From Funneliformis mosseae (Eukaryota; Glomeromycota; Glomeromycetes; Glomerales; Glomeraceae), in contig CAJVPP010002337.1 of the NCBI GenBank assembly GCA_910592005.1, forward strand, positions 1 through 15,253: a stretch of 15,253 nucleotides of DNA, read 5' to 3'. A program made the position numbers and the translations under genes. Each line of letters begins with the position of its first letter. Position 1 is the first letter of the stretch. Below are positions 1-9,898 of the stretch, in pieces. Below the pieces are notes generated by a model. That model did not search any database. It was not told where the DNA came from and was given only the letters and a program-made list of their open reading frames with translations.

Positions 1-470
1 ATCCAGTGTCAGTTTTGTGGTAGCTAGTATGCTTAAAAAATTTTTCTATACCCGAACTTTACTATGTAATAAATTTTAATGTAGATCGCTAAGTTACTCA
101 AAATTGGAATTATTAACTTGATACTAGATTTTACCAGAATATCCTTCAAGATTTGGGCTTTAAAACAAGTATAGGATTATATTTCTAACATTTGTGGTTG
201 ATAAGTTATAGCTGTTCAAAGGTAACCAATCACAATTACGTTTCTTTTAGTAACCACTGTATATTATAGAAAAGAGTTTGATATTTTTTTAGAATTTTAT
301 TTTTTACCTAAACAATTTAGATAGAATTATAATAAGTGTAGAAGAATAAGTTAAAATAAAAATAAATCTTTTTTTCTTATAATATTATCTGCCCAAGTTA
401 ACTTTTTTTAACTAAAACGAAATCTGAACAACCTTTTTTTTAGATATAAGTGAATATGTTTTAACTGCAT
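1..470. other. A+T-rich stretch without a recognisable gene
   Basis: No reading frame of useful length and no family resemblance could be seen on either strand. Stop codons are dense in all frames. It may be another fully decayed element, but nothing supports a name. Confidence 0.5.
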
Positions 471-497
471 TCTAGGATAGTGAACATAAGCGATTAC

Positions 498-905
498 ATT
501 TTGATAGTATTTTTAATAGTATAACTAAATAATACTTTTTGATAGTATTTATGTAACATACTTGATAACATAACCGGATAGCGTGTATATAATATAGCCT
601 GATAGCATATATATAATAGCATTATCAATAGCATTTATGTGATATACTTAGCATACTAATACATATTTGATAGCATTAATCAATAGCATAACCAGATATC
701 ATGTATATAGTATAACCAGATAATGTATATATAGTATATACAATAGTAATTAGATAGTGTTAATTAATAGCAATTACGTAATGCATATTTAATAGTATTT
801 TCTGATAACATTTATAATGTATGTATTGATAGTAATTATGTATATATATTTAATAGCATATCTAATAGTAGGAATATAGTATACTCAATAGTAATAAATA
901 GGTAA
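498..905. repeat. Degenerate ~13-bp tandem repeat array
   Basis: The seven-base core ATAGCAT and close variants (ATAGTAT, ATAACAT, ATAGTAA) recur many times, mostly in the same orientation. Spacing is commonly 12-14 bases, with larger multiples where copies have decayed, for example near 502, 515, 540, 601, 614, 627, 669, 682 and 695. This is a worn minisatellite. Alternating TATATA tracts between the cores may come from slippage. No coding potential is seen. Confidence 0.7.
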
Positions 906-960
906 TGTTAGGCTAGTAAATGATGATATATAATTGAATGCATTATTGGTATATTTTTTT

Positions 961-1262
961 TTACCAATGTCAAAAATCAGCTATGATCATTAAACTGGCA
1001 TATAGATAATATTATCAAATTTGAGATCATAAGAAAACATATGAAAGGATTAGGTCAGAACATCATAATCTAAACTAAAAAGTATTTTATAATTAAAAAT
1101 AATCAAGATCACTAAACTAACATACAAATATATTATCAATTTAGATTTCTAAAGAAATTAGAACTCAATATAGAAGGAGCATGCTTAAGGCATTATAACT
1201 TAAATCAGATATTTTTTTTCATTAGAAATTGATCAGAAACACTAAACTGATATACAAATATT
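961..1262. repeat. Tandem repeat, ~125-bp unit, about 2.4 copies
   Basis: The segment GATCA(C/T)TAAACT..CATA...ATATTATCA begins at about 985, recurs at 1107, and appears again near 1231-1260 in a diverged form (GATCAGAAACACTAAACTGATATACAAATA). The anchor TAAACT sits at 991, 1113 and 1243, giving spacings of 122 and 130 bases. The intervening halves also align roughly (GGTCAGAACATCATAA against AGGCATTATAACTTAA). Copies are old and carry indels. Confidence 0.65.
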
Positions 1263-1276
1263 TATATTACTATACT

Positions 1277-1455
1277 GACGATAATATCATATTTTTATTA
1301 TCAAAAATATTTCATAAAAATTATATCATGACACTAACGATAATATCATATTTTATTATTAAAAATATATTATAAAAATTATATCACGACACTAATGATG
1401 ATATCATATTTCTGTTATTGCAATACTAATAACAGTATCGCATTTTTATCATTAC
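1277..1455. repeat. Tandem repeat, 58-59-bp unit, two to three copies
   Basis: GATAATATCAT starts at 1280 and 1339, and GATGATATCAT starts at 1397, so the spacings are 59 and 58. Each unit continues through an A/T block with TTATTAT and AAAAATAT and ends ATTATATCA(T/C)GACACTAA. A fourth, partial, diverged unit follows at about 1431 (AACAGTATCGCAT). Within the first unit GATAATA (1280-1286) is complementary to TATTATC (1296-1302), so each unit can fold. Confidence 0.75.
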
Positions 1456-1487
1456 AACACATACTTAAATGAAAATAACCTAGACTA

Positions 1488-1519
1488 AGTGAAAATAATA
1501 TAATTATATTATTTTCACT
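1488..1519. repeat. Perfect 32-bp palindrome
   Basis: The bases from AGTGAAAATAATATAA (1488-1503) are followed directly by their exact reverse complement TTATATTATTTTCACT (1504-1519), with no spacer. It lies between the 59-bp tandem array and a Tc1-like element end. A role as an element terminus or cruciform is inference. Confidence 0.9.
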
Positions 1520-1560
1520 GTATTTATAAATTAATTTTTTATAAAATAGCTAATATAAAA

Positions 1561-1592
1561 AGGTGAATAAAAGTATTTACATACTTTTTCAC
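1561..1592. repeat. Possible Tc1/mariner terminal inverted repeat with small hairpin
   Basis: GTGAATAAAAGTATTTACAT resembles the start of Tc1-like terminal repeats, which usually contain ACAAAAGTATT. AAAAGTAT (1569-1576) and ATACTTTT (1581-1588) form a perfect 8-bp stem around TTAC, with an outer GTGA/TCAC pairing. It lies just beyond the 3' end of the transposase relic, where a terminus should be. I did not find the partner terminus. Confidence 0.4.
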
Positions 1593-1656
1593 TCAATATT
1601 AAACTTCAAATTTTTTTGTATTAAAAAGATCAATTAATATTTTTATTTAAAACTAA

Positions 1657-2100
1657 TTAAGATCTAAATTTTATACTAAGTAAATAATACTTAGTTGGAT
1701 CACCATTTGCTGCAATCATAACTTGAATTTATTGTAATATACTATTGACTAAGTTTTAATAGTATACTTCAGAATTATTTACCATGTCTTTTTAACATAT
1801 CAGTTAAAATAGAAAGATTAGATAGAGGTTTTTTATAAGCTTAAATAGTTTTCTTGATTTTAATCTAAAGTTTTTTAATTGGACTGAGATTAAGACTTTA
1901 AATTATTTAAGATAATGTATAAAGATTATTTTTTATTTGAAAAGACATTGTAACCTTTGATTTATAAGATTAAGTATTATCTTCTTACAGTAGTGATCAT
2001 AAGTATCTAATTACTAATATTTTCTAAAATCAAATAATAATATCTATTAAAATTTTTTAAAATTTAAGTTCAATACTAATGTTGATATAAAATTATAGAT
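1657..2100 (-). pseudogene. Tc1/mariner-like transposase, C-terminal relic
   Basis: Read on the minus strand, the segment at about 2000-1860 gives EDNT-SYKSK followed by SLNLSPIKKL, which corresponds to the DNxPSHKS and SPDLNPIENLW region of Tc1-type DDE transposases. Further on comes IKKTI-AYKKPLSNLSILTDML, then (after a frameshift) NLVNSI and MIAANGDPTKYY before a TAA at 1659-1657. The catalytic acid of the PIE motif reads Lys here (PIKK), so the enzyme would be dead even without the many stops and at least one frameshift. The N-terminal helix-turn-helix part and first catalytic Asp were not found, and the upstream limit near 2100 is approximate. Confidence 0.65.
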
Positions 2101-2109
2101 TTGTATCAT

Positions 2110-2880
2110 GTATAATTTAAAAGTTAGATAATCAGTAGATTTTTTATTTTAAAAAAAATGACATTTTTTTATGTAAATAATTTTATTTTTTATTATTTAA
2201 TGCCTAAACTCCTTAAATATATAGAATTTTTTTTAATATATTAATTGTTTAGGAGTAATTACACATTTTTTATAGAATTTAGATAGATTATACAATTAGT
2301 TAGAAAACTTCAATAATACTGCATTCTTCCTTTTAATTTTTGAATAATGTTTGTATTTATTAACTTTTTATCAAATTTACTATAAGTTATTTTTTCTAAA
2401 ATATTCATAGATATAAACCAAAAAGTCACTTTTATAAAAATTATATGTAAAATTAACATTAGATTTTTGCTGAAAGAAAATTAGTTTATCAAATTACAAA
2501 TCTAAAAAATTACTATAATATAGACATTTTAACAAATATTATAACTTTTATTTATTACTAAAATCTTTATTTAAATAATATTTTTAAATATAATAAACAT
2601 TATAATTTTATTACAATAGATATAAAGTAGCTATATTTTTGAAATTCCATTTTAGTTATTATTAAAATTTATATAAAAAAAACTATTATGTTTAATTTAT
2701 TAAAAAATATCAGAAAATTCATCAATTATCTAATTTTTTATTTATATATTATACAAGCTTATAATTTTACGTATAATTAATATTAGTATTATACTTGAAT
2801 TTTGAAAATTTTTAATAGGTATTATTAATTAACTTTAAGAATTATAAGGGTTCAGATATTTATGACCACTACTGTAGATT
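2110..2880. other. A+T-rich stretch without a recognisable gene
   Basis: Composition is extremely A+T-rich with dense stops in all frames. It may contain the unrecognisable N-terminal half of the Tc1-like transposase on the minus strand, but no motif supports that. CCTAAAC (2203-2209) and GTTTAGG (2247-2253) form a 7-bp inverted repeat around a 37-base A/T spacer. Confidence 0.4.
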
Positions 2881-2889
2881 TAATAGACA

Positions 2890-4195
2890 TTTCAAATCTC
2901 TTATAACAAAAGGAATGGTAACTATAGAGTGCAAAGGTCTTGAATCTAAATAACTAAAAGATTTTGCTAGATATATAGTTACAAGTAACCAGAATGCCCT
3001 GCTCAAAATAGATATAGAGGATTTTTATGTAATCTGTGTTAATGTCTCTTCATGATGTAGAGGAAATATAGTATATTTTAAGTATCAGAAGTAGTTATGA
3101 GATATCTTCTTAGTCTTAATCTTTTAAATTTTGAACTACAAGAAATTCCTATAACTAAAATAAAATCAGATATAATGCGAGATCAGCTACTTAATTCTAT
3201 TCAATTTATAATTAACTATATTACCTCTCGAGCTGAAGATAGTACAGTTAAGTTTAATAAAAAGGCATTATATCATAAGTATCTTGAATAGTGTGAAGAA
3301 AATGACAAAAAGCTATTTTCTAATAATATTACTGAGAAGAAATTCTCAGATATTGGTATTGAGAGCAAATAAGCATAAACAGATAGTGGAAAAAGTGAAT
3401 AGCAATACATTTTCAACTACTCTAAGATCATAGCTAAGCTCTGTAAATCTGGTCTAGGAGATATAAAAGAATTTTCTGATATACCTCAGCCAGAGATGCT
3501 AAAGACAGATGAGTTACTGACTAATAAATCCGTAGACATACTCATATTCAATGTGTCAGAAATTATTTCCCTAAAAATAATTTTATCTCAACCAAAAAAG
3601 GATATAGCAAAACAATTAAAAGTTCTAATCATCTTAACATCTGGAACATCTAAGATTTCTAATCCATCTGAGCCAATAATTAACAAGCTTTTCAAATCTA
3701 TTAAGTCTATCAGCAAAGTAGTGGATATGCTTTCAAAAGAAATAAGTGATAAATGCAATTCTTCTAAGCTTATCAATGAAATATCATTTCTCATACTTCT
3801 GTCAAGAGTCTAGTGAAAAGAGTATTTCAGAAAAAAAGTAGTTAAACTTGAAAAGGATCCAGATATCTTCGTGACTATCATAAAAAAAATAGGCTCAATT
3901 TTATTGCATTTTGCGATAAAATGAAAACTGATTCATGAATGTATAAATATGCAAAAGAGATAAAAGAAGATCTCAAAGAATATATGGATATAACATTATG
4001 AGAAAGATTAATAGGAGAAAAAATAATCTGTTGTTTTCTCAAGGATAATAGAGTCATAACCTCATGGCTTAATACCGATGAGGAATAGCAAAAAAATATA
4101 AGCATACTTCAGGAGAATAGTATGCTCTGATAAAGAACAAATAAGAAGCTGGTCAATAAATTATTTATAGGGATAGGACTTTTTGTTTTTTATAA
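2890..4195 (+). pseudogene. SF3/D5-like replicative helicase, C-terminal relic
   Basis: A decayed plus-strand gene, truncated at its 5' side. Near 2960-3000 it reads DFARYIVTSNQNALLKIDI, which matches the sensor segment (motif C, ending in an invariant Asn) of superfamily-3 helicases of the DUF5906/D5 type; the Thr-Ser-Asn codons are at 2981-2989. At 3240-3360 KALYHKYLE, a stop, then CEENDKKLFSNN resembles the C-terminal winged-helix segment (xLYxxYxxWCxENGEKP) of D5-like primase-helicases, with a stop where Trp is expected. A low-complexity Ile/Pro/Lys-rich tail follows. Walker A and B and any primase domain are absent. Many in-frame stops are present (for example after ESK, CEENDKK...ESK and LSRV). 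Family members in Rhizophagus are, as I recall, multicopy and element-borne. The end near 4195 is approximate. Confidence 0.6.
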
Positions 4196-4455
4196 CTAGA
4201 TAATATAAAATTCCAATTATTATTTTTTTTCATTTATACTATCTACCTGCAAATTTCAAATCGACTCTAGCATTACTCAAGCTTTTGACAGATAAACTAA
4301 AAAGAGATAAGAGTTGACAGCATTTTTAAAAAGTGTATAATTTTAGCAAAGAGCAGGTATTTATATTAGTTCCTGATCAAAAAATTTGTCAAAGTAGAAG
4401 TCAAGTAACTTCTTAAATCAGAGGGATAGAAGTGGGAGAAGTAAATCTATACTAA

Positions 4456-5322
4456 ATGTCTAAGCTTATTCTAGAAAGAGAAACTGTCAAAAAGATATCT
4501 CAGCAAATTACTTAAGATAATCTTAGTGAAAAAGATATAAAATATATAGTAAAAATCTTAGCTAAATCTACTTCTAATACTAATGCTAGTTCATCCTAAA
4601 TCTCTAGACTTCAAAGAGAGTTACGAATCCTCAATGCTCCAAAAAAATTGTCTCAGCTACATTGATTTCAGAGATAACCCATTTAGCTAATAAAATTCAA
4701 AATAAATGTAGTGAGCAATGTGAAAATAAAGGGATTAATTTTCCTGATCACTTCTTGCTAGAATCAGTTAAGGAAAGATTGAATGAATATGATGTATCTA
4801 ATGTATCTAATATATAAGCCTTCACTAATGTAAAGATAATGCTCTATATCTATTTTGTTAAAATTAAAATCTTACGTATATCTAATGAAGGTGTAATTGG
4901 ATATGCAAAAAATTAAGGTCAACAGGATATCTTTTAGATATTTAGATTATTAGAGAAAAATAAAGAACGGGTAAGACAGTTACTTATTTAGATTCAGGAT
5001 TCAATTACTACTGAACAGTTAAAAGACCCAGGAGTACTAGGAGTCAAATGGTTCAATACATTCCTAAAAAAAAGATAGATTCCTTTCTGAAATTGGCAAA
5101 CCACTACTTCTTAGATATTTATGCAAATTAGGAGTAGTATTTGCAGTTGTAATAAATAGAGTGAAGAATTTATCAGAGGCTATAACTATTATTAGTAAAG
5201 CATTTCGCTACAATTCTGACAATCATACCTCTTCTGTAAAAAACTATACTATAGTAAATTATCAGTTAAGGAAAGAACTATATCATTAGATAAAGGTAAT
5301 CAAGCTTTTTGATAAAAACTAA
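4456..5322 (+). pseudogene. Tyrosine-recombinase-like protein of a mobile element, decayed
   Basis: The frame opens at ATG 4456 with MSKLILERETVKKISQQIT and can be followed to a TAA at 5320-5322, about 288 codons, with two single-base frameshifts (near 4650 and in an A-run near 5070) and about eight stops. The C-terminal half has the layout of a tyrosine recombinase: a first box with IKILRISNEG (about 4860-4890), then GVKWFNTFLKK, then a late box with FRYNSDNHT...NYTIVNY (about 5200-5265), where the last Tyr is the plausible nucleophile. The residues expected as the first catalytic Arg (before the IKILR segment) and a catalytic His appear lost. It sits directly downstream of the helicase relic on the same strand, which suggests one element. 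The recombinase call is inference from motif layout. Confidence 0.55.
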
Positions 5323-5549
5323 TCATATAGAATATTAAAGGGTTTTATTAAGATTGTAGGATACTATTTATTAATTTTATTTTCCCATTGTTTATTAAAT
5401 TTTATTTTTTTACCTTTCTTGATTTGTCGATCTATAAAAGATAGTCTATTTTTTTAACCAGAGTAACTTACTCTAATATATTATTTGATAGAGTTTCTTT
5501 TTTTCAAATAAATATGAGAAAAAAATAGATATATCATATATAAAATATC
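5323..5549. other. Spacer between element genes
   Basis: A+T-rich spacer between the recombinase-like relic and the small coiled-coil frame. TATATAAAA (about 5538-5546) lies just before the next ATG and may be a TATA-type element. Nothing else is recognised. Confidence 0.35.
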
Positions 5550-5837
5550 ATGAAAATGGTAACTGATCAAAATCATTCATCTGATACATCTAGAAAATAG
5601 AATGTTATTAAATATACAAAGATATTAGCTTAGGCATTTAGACTAGATAAGCAAAATGCAGAGGTGTATAGTGCACTTTCTGGTAAAAATAGAATACTAA
5701 AGAAACAATTGGAAAACTATTATTTCTAATATAACATTTTAGAAAAGAAAATAAAAAGATTAGAGAGAGATGTAAAGTCTTTAGTGACTGAATTAAAAGA
5801 TCTGAACGAATGTATAGATAAAAGAAACTATGGTTAA
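5550..5837 (+). pseudogene. Small coiled-coil protein with three in-frame stops
   Basis: From ATG 5550 (or the second ATG at 5556) one frame runs 95 codons to a TAA at 5835-5837 without any indel, interrupted by TAG after TSRK, TAG after KILA and TAA after YYF. The middle and C-terminal part is a clear coiled coil with Leu/Ile spaced in heptads (NRILKKQLENY, LEKKIKRLERDVKSLVTELKDL). An intact frame carrying only nonsense codons suggests point mutation rather than random decay. It follows the recombinase-like relic on the same strand, so it may be the third gene of that element. No function is recognised. A coiled coil alone would allow dimerisation or DNA-binding accessory roles, which is speculation. 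Confidence 0.6.
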
Positions 5838-5945
5838 TATAATACATAAAATAGTTTCCTTGATAATTGATAAAAAAGGTCAAAAGGATGAAGAGTTTCT
5901 CCTATTCATTTGAGTTTTTTGAAAATTCTGATTGACTAAGACAAT

Positions 5946-6497
5946 TGTGATAAGAGAAAATAAAGCTATTCTTATAAGTAATGAAGGAAGGCATGATCAA
6001 AAAAGATTTAATAATTAGTGGTTTAAAATGGGTCAAATCAGAGGGTTTGAAGAATCAAGCATTGAATAGAGATTTAATTTTATATTTGAATATTATATAT
6101 ATCATAAGAAAATGGTATTCGTGAATTGTGTAGTTAAAAAAAATATCTTTATTGAGGCATCAATTGATATTGTATTGATATAAATTGCATTAGCCAAAAA
6201 TATATTGGTGGATTGGGAATTATATATCATAGTGAAAGCAATAACATTGCAACTCCAGATGCATCCTATTCTACATTAGAAAAGGTCAATTTGCATATTA
6301 GTTTTGAAGATAACGAGAAGTATAAAAGCACACTCGTTAAATTTATAGTTCTTAGACTTGATTGGCCTGATTATTATCTTGACTTAGTATTAAGAATGCT
6401 ATGGTTTCAAGAAAATTGTGCAACTTTGGATATATGTAATTCTAAACTATTATTAAATGATAATTTTGTGATTCCATTTCAAAGAAATAAAATATAA
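5946..6497 (+). pseudogene. Unrecognised decayed protein, open C-terminal part
   Basis: A plus-strand frame with VIRENKAILISNEGRHDQKRF (from about 5946) continues through several TAG/TAA codons, then shifts frame into an open stretch at 6213-6497 that ends in TAA. The open part includes DASYSTLEKVNL, KFIVLRLDWPDYYLDLVLRM and LLLNDNFVIPFQR. The peptide has normal amino-acid balance and a conserved feel (Trp, Pro, Asp, Tyr cluster). I have a vague memory of similar Rhizophagus proteins but know no domain. It could be the remnant C-terminus of a longer gene. The upstream limit and frame join near 6200 are approximate. Confidence 0.4.
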
Positions 6498-6593
6498 ACC
6501 TAATGCAGAATAATGATTATCTGAAGCAGTGATCATCAATATGCATAATTTTATTTGTTATTAAAAATATAGCATATATTATTTATAACGCAT

Positions 6594-7441
6594 TTGGATA
6601 TTATAAATTTATCAGAACTATTAGAGCATATTTTATATTTTTTAGCAATAGATAAGTCACTATATCCTGCTCTATTTATTTGCTAGCTTTAGTACAGGTG
6701 TAGTACTCTTATTCTATAGAAATGCATTGAGTTAAAGGAAAATGATACACATCGCTTTCAATTGAAAAAATTTATAAAAATAGTGCGAAGAAAACAAAAG
6801 TTAATTTATAGCTCAAATATAACTTATCTGGAAATTTTATACTACTACTCACTTTTAGATAAAAAATTCAATAGTATTGTACACTTGTTTCCAAATATAA
6901 TTTATTTAGATTTCAATTATACCACAGAATTTAGCAACAAAACACTAAAATGAATAGCAGAATCATACCCCAATCTGAAGTATCTTAATTTACAAAAGAA
7001 CAAATATATATCCTATAATATAGGCATAATAATTGATGAAGGTCTATATGAATTGTCCTGTCATACCATAAATTAAAATATCTAAATATTTCTCACCGTA
7101 TAGATTTTTGTAAACTATCAATTTGTAATATTATTCATTCTTGTCTAAAGCTCTAACAACTTAACCTTAGATTTTGTAAAATTATCAATATAATGATTGA
7201 AGAGATTGCTAGTTCATATTTTAATTTAAAATATTTTAATCTGGAAGGGTATTATAAAATTAGCAAAGAAACTGTAGATAAGCTAAATCCAAATATCTAT
7301 GTAAAGAATTTTATGGAAATTTTAATGCTTTCTGATCTTATTAAAGTAGTTAATAATCAAATTTTAGTTCAGGACTTTCAGAACCTTTTAGATATAAGTA
7401 TACAAGATAATCAGAATTCAGTTCTATCTCAGATACGCTAG
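6594..7441 (+). pseudogene. F-box/LRR protein, decayed
   Basis: The family normally acts as the substrate adaptor of SCF ubiquitin ligases; this copy cannot. An F-box-like start reads LSELLEHILYFLAIDKSLYP (about 6610-6670), followed by stops at positions where Arg and Trp would be expected. Leucine-rich repeats follow: HLFPNIIYLDF, then IAESYPNLKYLNL after a TGA at 6951-6953, SICNIIHSCLKL, and EEIASSYFNLKYFNLEGYYKI. There is one frameshift near 7055 and a TAA before QLNL at about 7157. The C-terminus (LSDLIKVVNNQILVQ) ends at TAG 7439-7441. The motif order and the phrase IAESYPNLKYLNL are typical of the very large F-box/LRR family of Rhizophagus. No initiation codon survives at the expected place. 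Confidence 0.75.
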
Positions 7442-7513
7442 TGATATAGAGCTGGTGAAAGAATATTAGCTTCAGAATAGATACTTTACTGATTTAATTA
7501 ATCTAAATCAGTG

Positions 7514-7630
7514 ATCAGCTTGGAAGATTTTTTTGCTGAGCTATATACAGTGCCTTCAGTTAGATTATTTAATAAAAAAATAAGTAGATTATCAGTCAGG
7601 TCTTGTGCAATAAAAAAATAAATTAGCTAA
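7514..7630 (+). repeat. Diverged direct repeat, copy A
   Basis: This copy carries ATCAGCTTGGAAGATTTTTTTGCTGAGC, then AGTAGATTATCAGTCAGGTCTTGTGCAATAAAA, and ends AATTAGCTAA. The same order of words recurs at 8313-8427. Identity is moderate, with several indels. It is probably a fragment of a dispersed element. Confidence 0.5.
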
Positions 7631-7716
7631 ACATGAATGCTAGTTAAATTTCACACAAATGATACAATTGAAATAACAGTAGTCTCTTTAGAAAAATAAA
7701 ACATTTTTATTCTCTT

Positions 7717-8314
7717 CTAGACTGTGCCTTTAGCAGAAAATAGTCTAGATGTGTTAATACTTACTAAAAGTAAGAAACTGTCAGAAGTTTGAAGATATGC
7801 TCTTGCATTTTTATTGGCTTCTTCCAATCTACTTATTTCTTGATCAGAATGACTGATAATACCAAAAACATTCTGAATTATGCTTATATTCTCTTTCAAA
7901 TATAAAAGCAAATAATATAATATTTCAAGTGACCTTTTCCCATATGTTTCTCCCTCAAGATCATATATATTATTATATAATATAGTAAAAATGGGATGGC
8001 AAGTCATATTAAGATCTCCCTGTATATCTATTAATTCTCTTATTAAATCAAATAACAGCCTAAATGAATCTTTAAGTGTTTTTCTTTTTTGCTTTGATTT
8101 AATGTTATTTAATTTCTACTCTTAATAAGTTCCTTTTTCCAGTTTGGATACATATTAAGTTTTTCTGAATAGCTATTATATTTTTCTTCTTATATAAAAA
8201 CTTACCATATAATTGAATATTGACTTGATCAAAATTATTATTAGTATTTTTTGTTATGATTGTGTTTATCTCTAGTTAGCATATATTCAATTTTATGTCT
8301 GAAGCTATAATCAT
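7717..8314 (-). pseudogene. Unrecognised pseudogene with a visible 41-nt intron
   Basis: On the minus strand a frame can start at ATG 8314 (MIIASDIKLNIC, then one TAA) and continue NTIITKNTNNNFDQVNIQLY. A 41-base intron with GTAAGT donor and CAG acceptor (8205-8165) joins in frame to EKLNMYPNWKKELIKSRN. One frameshift near 8110 leads into KRKTLKDSFRLLFDLI and the long open part 8007-7717, with GETYGKRSLEILYYLLLYLK and SRLEEANKNARAYLQ, ending TAG. It looks mostly helical. I know no domain. The decay is milder than in neighbouring genes: one nonsense codon and one frameshift. The gene lies between two copies of a direct repeat. Confidence 0.5.
8165..8205 (-). other. Intron in the minus-strand pseudogene
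   Basis: Minus strand: GTAAGT donor at 8205, acceptor TTCAG ending at 8165. Splicing joins ...TTATATG to AAAAACTTAATATG in phase 1 and gives a smooth peptide (QLYEKLNMYPNWKK). Length is 41 bases, short even for fungi. Confidence 0.5.
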
Positions 8315-8427
8315 CAGTTCAGAAGATTTTTTTTTACTGAGCCACAGATTACGTGACAAAAATCTACAGATCATCAATCAAGTTTTGTACAAAATATTAA
8401 TTTTCATATATTATAATATTAAGCTAA
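8313..8427 (+). repeat. Diverged direct repeat, copy B
   Basis: Counterpart of the copy at 7514-7630: ATCAGTTCAGAAGATTTTTTTTTACTGAGCC, ATCTACAGATCATCAATCAAGTTTTGTACAA and a terminal AAGCTAA occur in the same order and orientation. It also contains ACGTGAC, which has no clear match in copy A. Confidence 0.5.
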
Positions 8428-8878
8428 CCAATATCTTTATTTTTTTTTAAAATAAATAAAAAAAAATGTAAAAAAGCGTATAATCATAACACATGGCCTA
8501 TCATATAAGCAAATAGTGCTGATAAAAGCATATATTTTAAAAGGCTAAAGGATTTACTTTTCAAGATTATTAGGTATAAGACTAATTATATGTTTCTCTG
8601 ATAGATCTGCGTGTGAAAAGATATGAAGATTTTATTTTATATGTATCTTTATAGAACTTTTGACATCATTTGATAATACTAATTACATCTCATACCTTCT
8701 TATCTTTTTTTTTAGCAAGATATAAAGTATATAGGAGTATGTGGAAATTCAGCTAACCTTTTCACAAAAATATTTTTAGAAAAAAAATAATGCAAAAGAA
8801 GGTATATATATGCTAAAAGTTATATATGTATAAGAGTGAGTTTTTTTCTACTATAAGCCTTATATTTCAAAAATTAAG
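8428..8878. other. Intergenic stretch upstream of the Crinkler-type pseudogene
   Basis: No coding frame was recognised. TATATATG-rich segments at about 8801-8830 may be remains of the promoter of the downstream gene. Long T and A runs are frequent. Confidence 0.35.
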
Positions 8879-9898
8879 ATGACTCATAAGAGTATTATCA
8901 ATCTTAAGTGTTATCTTTAAAATAGTGAAAATAAAATAACTTACATAATTTCACATCGTAAAGAAGATAAGGTTGCTATTTTCAAATTTGTTGTTAAAAC
9001 TCTATTAGTAAATTAAGGTTATTAAGCTTTTTCCCTCAACTTCAACCTCTATATGAATGATCTTAAGAAAGACAAACTTATGGAATCAACTGAAGAGATC
9101 TCTAAATATTTTGATAAGCCTCTTGTTCTAGATCAAATTTATATTCTCATAAAACCTAAGAATAAATAGTATTTTTATTTGCATTATGTAATAATATAGT
9201 TGCAATTTTATGTATTATAGGCTAAATTTTAGCAATGTTTTTTATTTTTTAAATAAAACATATATTATATTCTTATCATAAATCTTGAAAAATGCCATGT
9301 GTAATAATATCACCTGGTAATTCTATACTATATCTTAATTGTATATCTATTGGAAAAAGCATTAATCAAATACAAAAAAATCTATCATTTCTCTCTAAGC
9401 GTTTTACTTCAGAAATCAAAATACTTTTATATCTATAAACCAGCTTTACCTGTAACTGCTGTCAGATGCATAAATTTTTTTACAAGCACAAACTTACATA
9501 TATAAAAACTATATCTTTACAAGCTTCTTCAACTGCTTTACCTGTCTCAATAATGAAAGAAATTTCCACTAGAATAATGTTAAACGTGGTTAAAGAATTT
9601 AATACTGAGGAATTTATTGATTATTTGAAAAGGAAAAACTTAAAACTCAATAAAGATAATATTAAATTCTTTGTAAAAAGAAAATTTCTAGGATTGCCTT
9701 TCTTGAGTTAACAGAAGAAAAATTTCACAGTATTGGATTAGCATTAGGACTAGCAACAACACTTGCAAAATTTATCAAAGGCCTCAGTTAGAAATTACAA
9801 AACTATTCCTCACTTAAAACTCTCAATAACCTAAAGGAAATGTTATGTAAAAATAAGGTCAATGGGAGATATAACAAACATTAAGCAGTTTACTCCTG

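Noticed and set aside
498..1455. Possible CRISPR array
   Set aside because: Units are degenerate tandem repeats without unique spacers of constant length, and the host is evidently a fungus.
3588..3794. Minus-strand open frame
   Set aside because: Antisense shadow of the better-supported linker part of the helicase relic.
3878..4105. Minus-strand open frame rich in Ser/Phe/Leu
   Set aside because: Antisense of the decayed plus-strand coding stretch; composition is a by-product of Lys/Glu-rich codons read backwards.
5638..5883. Minus-strand Phe/Tyr-rich open frame that might look like a membrane protein
   Set aside because: Exact antisense of the coiled-coil frame at 5550-5837; the apparent hydrophobicity is complementary to Lys/Glu codons.
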